Source: a virus
Length of the DNA: 64,000 nucleotides
Direction: 5' to 3' (one strand)
Virus record (IMG/VR): IMGVR_UViG_3300030098_004740
Location: 28,626-92,625 of that record
The notes under the pieces are model-generated. The model did not search any database and was not told the DNA's origin. It worked only from the letters and a program-made list of their open reading frames with translations. A program made the position numbers and the translations under genes. Shown here one piece after another: positions 29,943 through 37,533 of the stretch. How positions within the stretch are numbered: the first letter of the stretch is position 1; each line of letters begins with the position of its first letter.

Positions 29943-30403
29943 GGTCTAGTTGCCTCTAATATAGCTCTGATTCCTGAAATTCTCTTTTTAGTAACAACCA
30001 ATCCTAAAGATGTCAAAAAATCAGCAAGTTCTTCTACACTGCTATGGCTAAGCCTTACATCCCAAGGAGCTTGAAAAGTTCCATGTATTATTTTATTGAA
30101 TTGGTCTATGTTTATTTCTTTATCTAAGAAAGATTTGCAAACTTGATGAGTGTCAACAGAAGTTATTACTATTTTTCCTTTGTGTCTAATCTTTTTTACC
30201 CAATGCTTAAGGACTGTAAAAGATTCTTCTCTGTGCAAAAAGTCGATAACATCTTCGCAGATTATTTCAGTGCATTCTGCATCAGAGGCTATTGGGTCTA
30301 TATTTCTGATGTCTACCGCAATGTCATCAAACTTGCTTATAGGATCTATATTTATGTAGCCATTGAGCTTTTCTCTTTGGCCAACGGATATTCTTATTTT
30401 CAT
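29939..30403 (-). CDS. SAM-dependent methyltransferase-like protein
   Basis: 154 residues, short for the family. NGYINIDPISKFDDIAVDI and CTEIICEDVIDFLHREE match the acidic loops of small Rossmann methyltransferases, KIRHKGKIVITSVD is the strand after the adenine site, and HSSVEELADFLTSLGL the C-terminal helix. The N-terminal G-rich SAM loop is shortened (RISVGQREKLNG). It may methylate a sugar or regulate a partner; inactivity is possible. It overlaps the upstream gene region only at its ends. Confidence 0.6.
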   Translation of the reverse strand: MKIRISVGQREKLNGYINIDPISKFDDIAVDIRNIDPIASDAECTEIICEDVIDFLHREESFTVLKHWVKKIRHKGKIVITSVDTHQVCKSFLDKEINIDQFNKIIHGTFQAPWDVRLSHSSVEELADFLTSLGLVVTKKRISGIRAILEATRP

Positions 30404-30404
30404 C

Positions 30405-31427
30405 TTAGCCTCTATAAATGAATTGCGAAGATATTTCTAAAGTCCGATTCCAACTGTCAACAAATTTTGAAGTAGAATACTTTTCTGTAATTGTATTTCT
30501 TGCATTACTTCCTATTTTTTTTGCTAAGTCTTCGTTATTTAGAAGATCTACCAAATATTGTTTTAGCTCTTCTGGATCATTACTAATAAACCCATTGACT
30601 CCGTTCTCTATTATTTCCGGTATCATGCATGTTGCAGTGGTGACTACCGCACATCCACAAGACATAGCTTCCATAAGTGCTGTTGGAACTGGAGATATTG
30701 TTGAGGTATTAAGAAATATCCTACTGTTTTGGTAGGTGGCGACAAGCTCTTCAATTGAAGCAGCTGGTTTAGATAGACCCGGAGTATCGCCAACCACCTT
30801 GTGTGGTAAACCCTTTATTACATCTTGCCATAAACTAAATCCACAACACCAGTCTCTATTTACCCAATCATTTACAACAGATAGAATTTCGTCGCTTCTA
30901 TCTCCTTCTAAAGGGCAAAAAAGTTCAGTGTCTATGCCGTGAGTTATAACTTGTGTATCATCTTCAAGGTCGCGATTATCCCAACCCCAAGCATTGATGC
31001 TGTAGTCTGATATAAAAACATTTACATGACCTCTCATTTCCCTTAGTTGATAAAGCATAGATTCACCCCAAGCAGGCATTGGCAATGTATGCTCTAGACT
31101 TACCAAAGGAAGGTGAAACTTAGTCGCAAGTTCTTTTGCAATTTGGAATTGACCAAACTTGTTCTGAGAAAGAATTAAATCAAAATCCACATAGTCGGGT
31201 ATTTGAGCTTCTCCTAAAGCCGGATCTAACAAAATATAGTTACTGGGAAGTTTAGCGTATGTTTCGTTCCAGTCTTTTATTCCCTCTGCTCTATAAGAAT
31301 AGAAATTATGACCAGTCTTACACAGCATAGTTTCATATCGTTCATGAGTTGGGAACGTTAATATATTCAATTTTTCTACCGGAGTTCTTGTAGCTCCTCT
31401 AATAATGGAAGACATCTTAGTTGGCAT
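30405..31427 (-). CDS. GT4-family glycosyltransferase
   Basis: 340 residues, GT-B fold. The C-terminal half has SRIFLNTSTISPVPTALMEAM, followed by SCGCAVVTTATCMIPEII and NGVNGFISNDPEELKQYL, the donor-binding signature with the E-x7-E pattern. The N-terminal half has IDTELFCP. The ATG at 31427 has AAGGAG seven bases before it and overlaps the end of the upstream GT4 gene by 11 bases. Confidence 0.9.
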   Translation of the reverse strand: MPTKMSSIIRGATRTPVEKLNILTFPTHERYETMLCKTGHNFYSYRAEGIKDWNETYAKLPSNYILLDPALGEAQIPDYVDFDLILSQNKFGQFQIAKELATKFHLPLVSLEHTLPMPAWGESMLYQLREMRGHVNVFISDYSINAWGWDNRDLEDDTQVITHGIDTELFCPLEGDRSDEILSVVNDWVNRDWCCGFSLWQDVIKGLPHKVVGDTPGLSKPAASIEELVATYQNSRIFLNTSTISPVPTALMEAMSCGCAVVTTATCMIPEIIENGVNGFISNDPEELKQYLVDLLNNEDLAKKIGSNARNTITEKYSTSKFVDSWNRTLEISSQFIYRG

Positions 31428-32532
31428 CTAACAACTCCTTGATAAGATTTCCAATGTTCAAGTGAGAGTAGCTATAAGCCTGAGTTAGTCCTTCTGATTT
31501 CATATTGCTGAGACTGTCTTGATTCTCATAAACATGCCTCATGCTTTCCATCAAACCTCTGATGCTAACAGAACACCAATCTTCATTGCATGTAAACAGC
31601 TTTTTGAAAGTTCTTGTCATGCCAAAGACAGGCTCCATAGTTCCCTCAACTAAAAAGCCACCATTCTTAATAAAATCTTTCATGCCTCCTATGTTTGTAC
31701 AAATAGGAGTTTTTCCAAAACCCATTGCATCAAATGCAGGAATACACCAAGCTTCTCCATAGCTTGGCATTACAAAACAATCTCCTGTTGCATGAAGCCT
31801 GCACATGTCTTCAGGACTTAGGTAGTCCGTAATCATCAAGTCTTCTTTGTATTCTTGAATGGTGCTGAATTTTTTTAATCCAGCCTTTATTGCGTTTGAA
31901 ACATCCTTTAACTTGTTCGCAACTTCATCAGGTTTTAGACCATATTGACTCGTTTTTATAAGTAAAGAAACTGGCTCGCTTGGTTCAAATTCCATATGAA
32001 AAGCTTTAATTAAAGCTTCCAAATTTTTTCTTCTGTTTAGATCAGCTACTGTGTAGAAAACAAAAGAATCTTGCAGGTTGGGAATATGTATTTTTTCATA
32101 GGATCTTTCAAATTTTGAAAAATCTGTTGCATGAGGAACTACCTTTATTGGTATCGTTACTCCACTATCCCTCGAAGCTTTTACCATTTGGTCATTTATA
32201 ACCCAAGCTTCATCCATCATATTGATTTTTCTAGCCCAGCCTGAGTCCTTGAAATTACTAGTCTCAGTAGCATAAAGAGCTATATTTTTCTTAAACTTTG
32301 GACTGTATTCCATTAAGTGAGGAAGGACATGCTGTATGCAGACATCTGCTCCGTATCCGCTATGTTCTTCTAGCTCTTCGATTCTTTCTGGAACATACCC
32401 GCTTGTATTGTCTAACCTTAATGGCCTTGGGACGACTTCTATGCCAGCTTTGTCCATTGAAAGCATATAGTCTATAGCGGCATTGCCCCAACCTGTGCCA
32501 TCTCGGTAACAACCTACATATAAAACTTTCAT
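31417..32532 (-). CDS. GT4-family glycosyltransferase
   Basis: GT-B fold, about 371 residues from the chosen start. MKVLYVGCYRDGTGWGNAA is the glycine-rich acceptor-domain start. FYTVADLNRRKNLEALIKAF, CFVMPSYGEAWCIPAFDAMG and GKTPICTNIGGMKDFI are the donor-domain signature. I chose the ATG at 32532 because it overlaps the previous stop as TAATG, giving coupled translation; a start at 32565 would put 11 extra residues inside the upstream gene. Confidence 0.9.
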   Translation of the reverse strand: MKVLYVGCYRDGTGWGNAAIDYMLSMDKAGIEVVPRPLRLDNTSGYVPERIEELEEHSGYGADVCIQHVLPHLMEYSPKFKKNIALYATETSNFKDSGWARKINMMDEAWVINDQMVKASRDSGVTIPIKVVPHATDFSKFERSYEKIHIPNLQDSFVFYTVADLNRRKNLEALIKAFHMEFEPSEPVSLLIKTSQYGLKPDEVANKLKDVSNAIKAGLKKFSTIQEYKEDLMITDYLSPEDMCRLHATGDCFVMPSYGEAWCIPAFDAMGFGKTPICTNIGGMKDFIKNGGFLVEGTMEPVFGMTRTFKKLFTCNEDWCSVSIRGLMESMRHVYENQDSLSNMKSEGLTQAYSYSHLNIGNLIKELLDAN

Positions 32533-34163
32533 TATTTTATGTGCTGCTTTCTGAGCTTTTCCCAATCATTTCTTCTATTACAAAGACCTAGCATCATATT
32601 ATACGCCTCGTCTTTTCCGAAAGGCTCGAATATAGGTCTAACAAATTTATATGAGTCTTCGTTTAGGTACATTTCGCCTGTACCATTTATATACATTCCG
32701 TAATTTAAGTCTCGAATCAATCTAGACTCAAAATAGGTGTTTAGTTTTTCAGGCTCACCTAGAACATTTACTATTAACCATCTAGCATATTCAGAAGATG
32801 ACATCTCTGTTTTTGTCTGTGGTTGTGGTTGATGAAGCCGAGGAGAAGAACCCCAAGTTTGCTCAAAAGGTTTTATATCAACTGAGTCAAAGTAGTCTTC
32901 CCATTTTTTTGCCGTCTTATCCCATTGATAATATTTTTCAAAGTTAAGGCGCGTATTTTTAGAAAGAGTATTTATTTCTTGTTCTGATTTATTAAAGAAC
33001 TCTTTCATTTTTTCAGCTGTGTAATCATTGTCTGGAACAGCTCTGTCACAACCAGTTTCTAATTCGCTATAAAGGGTTTTTACTTTTAAAGGTGTTCCTC
33101 CTAAATTTCTCACAACGCTAGACATGGCTGAGTAATCTATGCTCATCACAGGGACTCCACAAGCAGCTGCCTCAACTTGCGGTAGTCCAAAACCTTCGCT
33201 ATTAGCATATTGTATATATAAATCAAACATATTCATTATATTTGAGAGATATTCATACGAAGCTCCTTTTTGCACGCTAGACAATCCAGCATTTGAACTT
33301 CCGCATATTTTGCACTTTCTCTGTGCGTCAGAGAAGAATGCAGGAAAGCTTTGATTACAAGTGTTACAAGTATATGTAAAAAGAGTTTTACTAGCTATTT
33401 TGTATTTGTTAAGAAGTTTTGGTATATCCCAGCCTAAATCTGGGTAACTAGTGTGGCAATATAGATAAACATCTTTTCTTCCACTTATATCCAAAAACTT
33501 TCTGTAGGACTCAAAGAGGTCTGGAAATAGTTTCCTTCTTTGGTTTCTCATCACGGTTCCGACAAACTTAATATCGGAAGAAAACCCCATGTTTACCTTA
33601 TGTTGACCTTTGTCTTGTACTGGTTGATAAGCTGCATCAGCAGATGGAGGAGCAGAGCCTAAACATTTGATATTACCGTTAGACTCTTTTTCTAATACTT
33701 CATGACCCCATTGAGAGTAGTTAAAAACACCGTCTGCGTTACAAAATGTGGATAACCATTGTTCATTTTGAGGAGCAGCGTCTACGGTAGGCATTATCGC
33801 CCAATTAAAATATGGCCTAAAGGCAGACCTGTCTTGGTATTCAAACATCCAAAAGTCACGAATGTCACAGACGATATCTGGAAGAAAGTCAAGTAAAACC
33901 GACTCAAATTTCCATTCACCAAATTGGTTAGTGGGTATCTCGTCGTACTGTTGCTGTTGGCTGTCTTTTGTTGGTAGGTTTCCATAAAATTTCCAAGGAA
34001 TGTCTACTCCTCGTGGATCTCCATCTTTTCCATAGCTTGCAAATTCTGCCATCTCATATTTTTGAGTAGCGTAGAGAACCTTCATTACTTCTCTTAGATA
34101 CGTAGCGTATCCAGTGTTTAAATATGTGGCTTCCCCGCAAAAAAGTATTCTCTTTTTTCTCAT
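32532..34163 (-). CDS. GT4-like glycosyltransferase with internal zinc ribbon
   Basis: 543 residues. RILFCGEATYLNTGYATYLREV is the N-terminal GT-B loop, and IQYANSEGFGLPQVEAAACGVPVMSIDY the donor-site signature. At residues about 264-295 a four-Cys ribbon (CNTC and CKIC, 17 residues between) sits inside the donor domain. I know of no standard place for such a ribbon in GT4 enzymes. About 100 extra C-terminal residues (EYARWLIVNVLGEPEKLNTY) may be a partner-binding domain. It overlaps the sigma-like gene upstream by four bases. Confidence 0.85.
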   Translation of the reverse strand: MRKKRILFCGEATYLNTGYATYLREVMKVLYATQKYEMAEFASYGKDGDPRGVDIPWKFYGNLPTKDSQQQQYDEIPTNQFGEWKFESVLLDFLPDIVCDIRDFWMFEYQDRSAFRPYFNWAIMPTVDAAPQNEQWLSTFCNADGVFNYSQWGHEVLEKESNGNIKCLGSAPPSADAAYQPVQDKGQHKVNMGFSSDIKFVGTVMRNQRRKLFPDLFESYRKFLDISGRKDVYLYCHTSYPDLGWDIPKLLNKYKIASKTLFTYTCNTCNQSFPAFFSDAQRKCKICGSSNAGLSSVQKGASYEYLSNIMNMFDLYIQYANSEGFGLPQVEAAACGVPVMSIDYSAMSSVVRNLGGTPLKVKTLYSELETGCDRAVPDNDYTAEKMKEFFNKSEQEINTLSKNTRLNFEKYYQWDKTAKKWEDYFDSVDIKPFEQTWGSSPRLHQPQPQTKTEMSSSEYARWLIVNVLGEPEKLNTYFESRLIRDLNYGMYINGTGEMYLNEDSYKFVRPIFEPFGKDEAYNMMLGLCNRRNDWEKLRKQHIK

Positions 34164-34717
34164 AGATTTGTTTCTCTCAAAGACTTTATGATCACATCAA
34201 TCTGTTTGATGACTTCTTGCTTTGTTATAGACATCAAATCAGCAATTTCAGCATTTGTATAATTTTGAGATTTTAGCTTAATTAAGAATACCTGCTTTTC
34301 AGTTAAAGAATCTGGCAGGCAATCTGATATTTTTTCTGAGATATTATAAGACTCTTCTACAACTTTTGCATATTCAAACGTTATAGAATCTTTTTTTTCA
34401 TCTTTTTCTTTTAGGTTGTTTATAGCATTTCTTATACACACCGTGGCAAAAGTGCTAAACTTAGACCTCTCTGGATCATGCTCTCTTATTGCTTTAAGAA
34501 GTCCTATCAATCCAACTTGTATATAGTCATCAAAATTTGAGTCGTTCAAAAAATAAAGAGCTTGAGATACAACTAATCCATAATGATCATGAACCAGTTC
34601 TTCTTCAAGCTCTTTGTTTGTAATCGTCTTGTTTTTATATAAATTGCTCTTTTGGTTTTGAGTTAAAGAGCTTGAATTCTTTAACTCTGAACTTTGTTGC
34701 GAACCTTTTGTTTCCAT
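34160..34717 (-). CDS. Sigma-70-like factor, possible late sigma
   Basis: 185 residues. Residues about 58-95 (DDYIQVGLIGLLKAIREHD and FSTFATVCIRNAINN) are sigma region 2, which contacts core polymerase and the -10 box. Residues about 135-180 (LTEKQVFLIKLKSQNYTNAEIADLM) are a region-4-type helix-turn-helix. Region 1 and most of region 3 are missing. The length equals that of T4 gp55 (185), the late sigma, but the two are not shown to be homologous. The start is uncertain: the ATG at 34717 lies 83 bases inside the SSB gene and has only a weak binding site. Confidence 0.82.
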   Translation of the reverse strand: METKGSQQSSELKNSSSLTQNQKSNLYKNKTITNKELEEELVHDHYGLVVSQALYFLNDSNFDDYIQVGLIGLLKAIREHDPERSKFSTFATVCIRNAINNLKEKDEKKDSITFEYAKVVEESYNISEKISDCLPDSLTEKQVFLIKLKSQNYTNAEIADLMSITKQEVIKQIDVIIKSLRETNL

Positions 34718-34985
34718 TTTTGTCAGTCCAAGAATTGTTTCTAGCAGAGGCCACTAGATCAATTATATCGCCTTTAGAGCAATGTTTGCCAATTGCATCA
34801 CCCCCAGAGTCCCAAGCCTCAAAATCAAAGAAGTTAGTTGTCTTCTTTTTTTCGCCGCTTTTTTCTCTTCTATATTCAGTTATAGCTAAAGTAAAGGTCC
34901 AAAGTCTGGTATTGTCAAATTCAACCATTTTTGGATCTTCTGTAAGTCTTCCAATAAATCGGCAGTAGTTTGAAATAGTATTCAT
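34635..34985 (-). CDS. ssb: Single-stranded DNA-binding protein
   Basis: 116 residues, one OB fold. NYCRFIGRLTEDPKM is the family start, WTFTLAITEYRR the second strand, and FFDFEAWDSGGDAIGKHCSKGDIIDLVASAR the family core. It coats single strands at the fork. I chose the ATG at 34985 because AGGGA lies six bases upstream; an earlier in-frame start at 35045 would add 20 non-OB residues inside the polymerase gene. The usual acidic C-terminal tip of bacterial SSB is replaced by NSKPKEQFI. Confidence 0.88.
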   Translation of the reverse strand: MNTISNYCRFIGRLTEDPKMVEFDNTRLWTFTLAITEYRREKSGEKKKTTNFFDFEAWDSGGDAIGKHCSKGDIIDLVASARNNSWTDKNGNKRFATKFRVKEFKLFNSKPKEQFI

Positions 34986-35031
34986 ATTTTTCCCTATCAG
35001 GTGTGGTGTCTTAACTATTTTAAGCGTTGGG

Positions 35032-36618
35032 TTAAGATAATTCAATAACGTCTTCTACTATGAATCCGTCGTCTATTTGATTTCTTATATTTCTGGAATC
35101 TTGACCTTTTAATATCACGTTGTTGCCCTCATAAAGAACATTTTTAAACTTTTGCCAATTATCTGCAAATACGGTTATAGTATCTATAGTTCCAGTGTGA
35201 TCTTCTGCACAAATGAAAGCCATCTCTACGCCTTTCATCTTTCCTCTTTTTGTCACATATTTTTTGACATCAGATATTGTCACAGCCATCTTGACATTCT
35301 TCCTCTTGCCAGAGGAAAATTCTTTGATTGTAGTGTTGGCTAGACTAGTGTTATAAGACTCAATTCTAGAATGACTCAAGGATACTCCAAGGTAGTTCTC
35401 TTCTGTCCTGACTACCCATTCAGGCTCATCTCGTAATGAATAAGAAGGATTTTCACAATGGATGACTAGATCAGATATGATCTGAGATCTTTTTGCGTTG
35501 TGAGTTGCACCTCCAGATTTTTTAGTTGGAGACATTGCTTTCAACAAACTAACTAAAGAATCAAAATCTGATATATTATCGACAGCCCATTCCTGCTCTT
35601 TCTTGGTTATGTTGCTCCAAGTGTCAAGCTCGTCTAACATTCGTTGCCTAGACTCAGGAAACTTATGAAAGAACCCTATGGATATTAAGGCTATTATCAT
35701 TCTAGAATTGCATTTCGACGAAGCCAATATCAGAAACTCATACCATGTCCAGTCAGCAAAAGGTTTGTTGTATGATTCTTCTGCTTCTGCTATTACAGAT
35801 TTCATCTTTTCGACTTGCTTAAGACCTACAGTTTTTACATCTAAAAATCCAAAGCATATTTTTTCGTCGATTATGTCGGTGTAAGTGTTCATGGCCTTGA
35901 ATGACGGAGGATTGATGTATATATCTACATTCTTAGCGTCATTTACAAGCTGTTTAACTTCCTGCTGAGGGTCAGGCTTTCCAGACGAATGCAAAAGGTA
36001 GTTACAGTAAAACTCAAGAGGATGATGAGCCTTAGCATAAGCACTCCAGTAAGCGCAAATAGCGTAAGAAACAGCGTGAGACTTATTGAAAGCATACCTG
36101 CTGGATTTTTCAATCCAACTAAAAATCTCTTCAGCAACTTCATCGCTTACAACCCCTTTTTTAGACGCGCCTTTGAGGAATGATTCTTTGACCTTAGCCA
36201 TAAGGTCTGCCTTCTTCTTACCAATCGCTTTACGCAGGTTATCAGCTTCTTGAAGATCAAAGCCAGCAAGCTGCTGAGCTATCTGCATAGACTGTTCTTG
36301 GTAAACAAGGACTCCTTGAGTTCCTTTTAGAATTGGCTCAAGAGATGGATGAAGATAAGTTATCTCTTCAGCTCCATTCTTTCTGTCAACAAAGTGTTGG
36401 GTCATTGTTTTGCCATCTACTATGGCTTTGAGGGTTCCCGGTCTGATAATTGATATCAGAGCAGAAAGCTCTTCTATATTTCTTGGTTGAACTCTTTTAG
36501 CCCAAGACTTGCCTAAGTTACTTTCTAGCTGGAATACACCTTTAGTTCTTCCAGAACATATCAAGTCCCAAGTCTGAGTATCATCAAAATTAACTTCAAG
36601 TGGATTGAAATCAGACAT
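35032..36618 (-). CDS. dnaE: DNA polymerase III alpha, C-terminal half (split DnaE)
   Basis: 528 residues. WDLICSGRTKGVFQLESNLGKSWAKR matches the fingers region that follows the third catalytic Asp in DnaE. RPGTLKAIVDGK, GVLVYQEQSMQIAQ and VSYAICAYWSAYAKAHHPLEFYC are fingers signatures. A helix-hairpin-helix segment (FFHKFPESRQRMLDEL) and an OB fold (KMAVTISDVKKYVTKRGKMKG) follow. The tau-binding C-terminal domain of bacterial DnaE is absent. The gene cannot be active alone: all three catalytic Asp are in the N-terminal half at 37526-39439. Two intact genes separate the halves. No intein sequence is visible at this start. Confidence 0.93.
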   Translation of the reverse strand: MSDFNPLEVNFDDTQTWDLICSGRTKGVFQLESNLGKSWAKRVQPRNIEELSALISIIRPGTLKAIVDGKTMTQHFVDRKNGAEEITYLHPSLEPILKGTQGVLVYQEQSMQIAQQLAGFDLQEADNLRKAIGKKKADLMAKVKESFLKGASKKGVVSDEVAEEIFSWIEKSSRYAFNKSHAVSYAICAYWSAYAKAHHPLEFYCNYLLHSSGKPDPQQEVKQLVNDAKNVDIYINPPSFKAMNTYTDIIDEKICFGFLDVKTVGLKQVEKMKSVIAEAEESYNKPFADWTWYEFLILASSKCNSRMIIALISIGFFHKFPESRQRMLDELDTWSNITKKEQEWAVDNISDFDSLVSLLKAMSPTKKSGGATHNAKRSQIISDLVIHCENPSYSLRDEPEWVVRTEENYLGVSLSHSRIESYNTSLANTTIKEFSSGKRKNVKMAVTISDVKKYVTKRGKMKGVEMAFICAEDHTGTIDTITVFADNWQKFKNVLYEGNNVILKGQDSRNIRNQIDDGFIVEDVIELS

Positions 36619-36634
36619 AACTCACCTTAATTTA

Positions 36635-37318
36635 TCAAATATATGTTTCACCATCCGCAAACGATTTTTCAAATGTTATTTTTGGAGCTACTCTTCTATG
36701 AAGCTTCATGAATCGAATCATTAAATTGGCTGTATCTTTAACATCTTGCAATGCATCGTGAGCATTTTCTTTACTCATACCAAATAGGTCTCGCATTGAA
36801 TCCATGCTTAATGACTTTACGTCGGCATTGTTTTCCATCCACATCCACATAGTATCCATTACATCAACTCTGTGAATTTTATTAAATAAAGTTTGCTTTC
36901 CGGTCTTCTTGTCAATTGGCCCGTATAGTTCACACATTCTCTGTACAATCGGCATATCAAAGCCAACAATATTGTAGCCAGCTGCGATTGGTGCGTAAAA
37001 CGGCTTGTTCTTAAAATTGTACCTATTTACAAAGTTTGTAAATTTCTTCCAAACTGTTCGTTCCGATGGAGCTTTTGCCAATTCTTCTCTGGTTTTTCCG
37101 TTGACTGCTAGAGCCTCGTCTTCGATGGGGTCTAGTCCCATACTAATAGCTTCGTCGTCGTCCAATACAGGACGTATGAGGCTTTCAAAGTAGCCATCCG
37201 GTTGCAATGTTAAGTTTCTGCCATGAATCGCAACTGCGGCAATTTGGACAGGCTGGGTTTTATCAGGATTTCTAGAACCTGTTTCAAAATCAAATACAAT
37301 TATGTCTCTATAATTCAT
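36635..37318 (-). CDS. DnaQ-like 3'-5' exonuclease (proofreading candidate)
   Basis: 227 residues, DEDDh family. IIVFDFETGSRN gives the first Asp and Glu, AAGYNIVGFDMPIV the second Asp, and AHDALQDVKDTANLM the His and last Asp. It removes mismatched 3' ends. Its gene lies between the two DnaE halves, and a small gene separates it from the N-terminal half, so the product very likely serves as the phage's epsilon subunit. I see no recognised clamp-binding motif. Confidence 0.92.
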   Translation of the reverse strand: MNYRDIIVFDFETGSRNPDKTQPVQIAAVAIHGRNLTLQPDGYFESLIRPVLDDDEAISMGLDPIEDEALAVNGKTREELAKAPSERTVWKKFTNFVNRYNFKNKPFYAPIAAGYNIVGFDMPIVQRMCELYGPIDKKTGKQTLFNKIHRVDVMDTMWMWMENNADVKSLSMDSMRDLFGMSKENAHDALQDVKDTANLMIRFMKLHRRVAPKITFEKSFADGETYI

Positions 37319-37533
37319 CTCATTTTCCTTCTCAACTCAAAAAATTTATTCAATGCTTCTTCTATATCTTCATACAGACCACTAAACGAACGACAGTGAA
37401 CCTGATATTTTATCTTTTTATTCATTGGTTCATAAAAGTCATTTATCATGCATATGCTAAGACCTTTGTATTCACTATAGCGTCCACTCGTTATTCTTTC
37501 TCTAACGTTTTGTTTGTAGCTTTTTTTATACAT
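37315..37533 (-). CDS. Small basic protein between the DnaE halves
   Basis: 72 residues. The N-terminus is basic (MYKKSYKQNVRERIT), and the rest is a strand-rich region ending in a helix (EDIEEALNKFFELRRKMR). No family recognised. It overlaps the DnaE-N stop by eight bases and the exonuclease start by four. It might bridge the two polymerase halves or bind DNA; nothing in the sequence proves this. Confidence 0.75.
   Translation of the reverse strand: MYKKSYKQNVRERITSGRYSEYKGLSICMINDFYEPMNKKIKYQVHCRSFSGLYEDIEEALNKFFELRRKMR

Noticed and set aside
34986-35045. Longer N-terminus for SSB
   Set aside because: The extra residues precede the OB fold, lie partly in the polymerase gene and lack a binding site.
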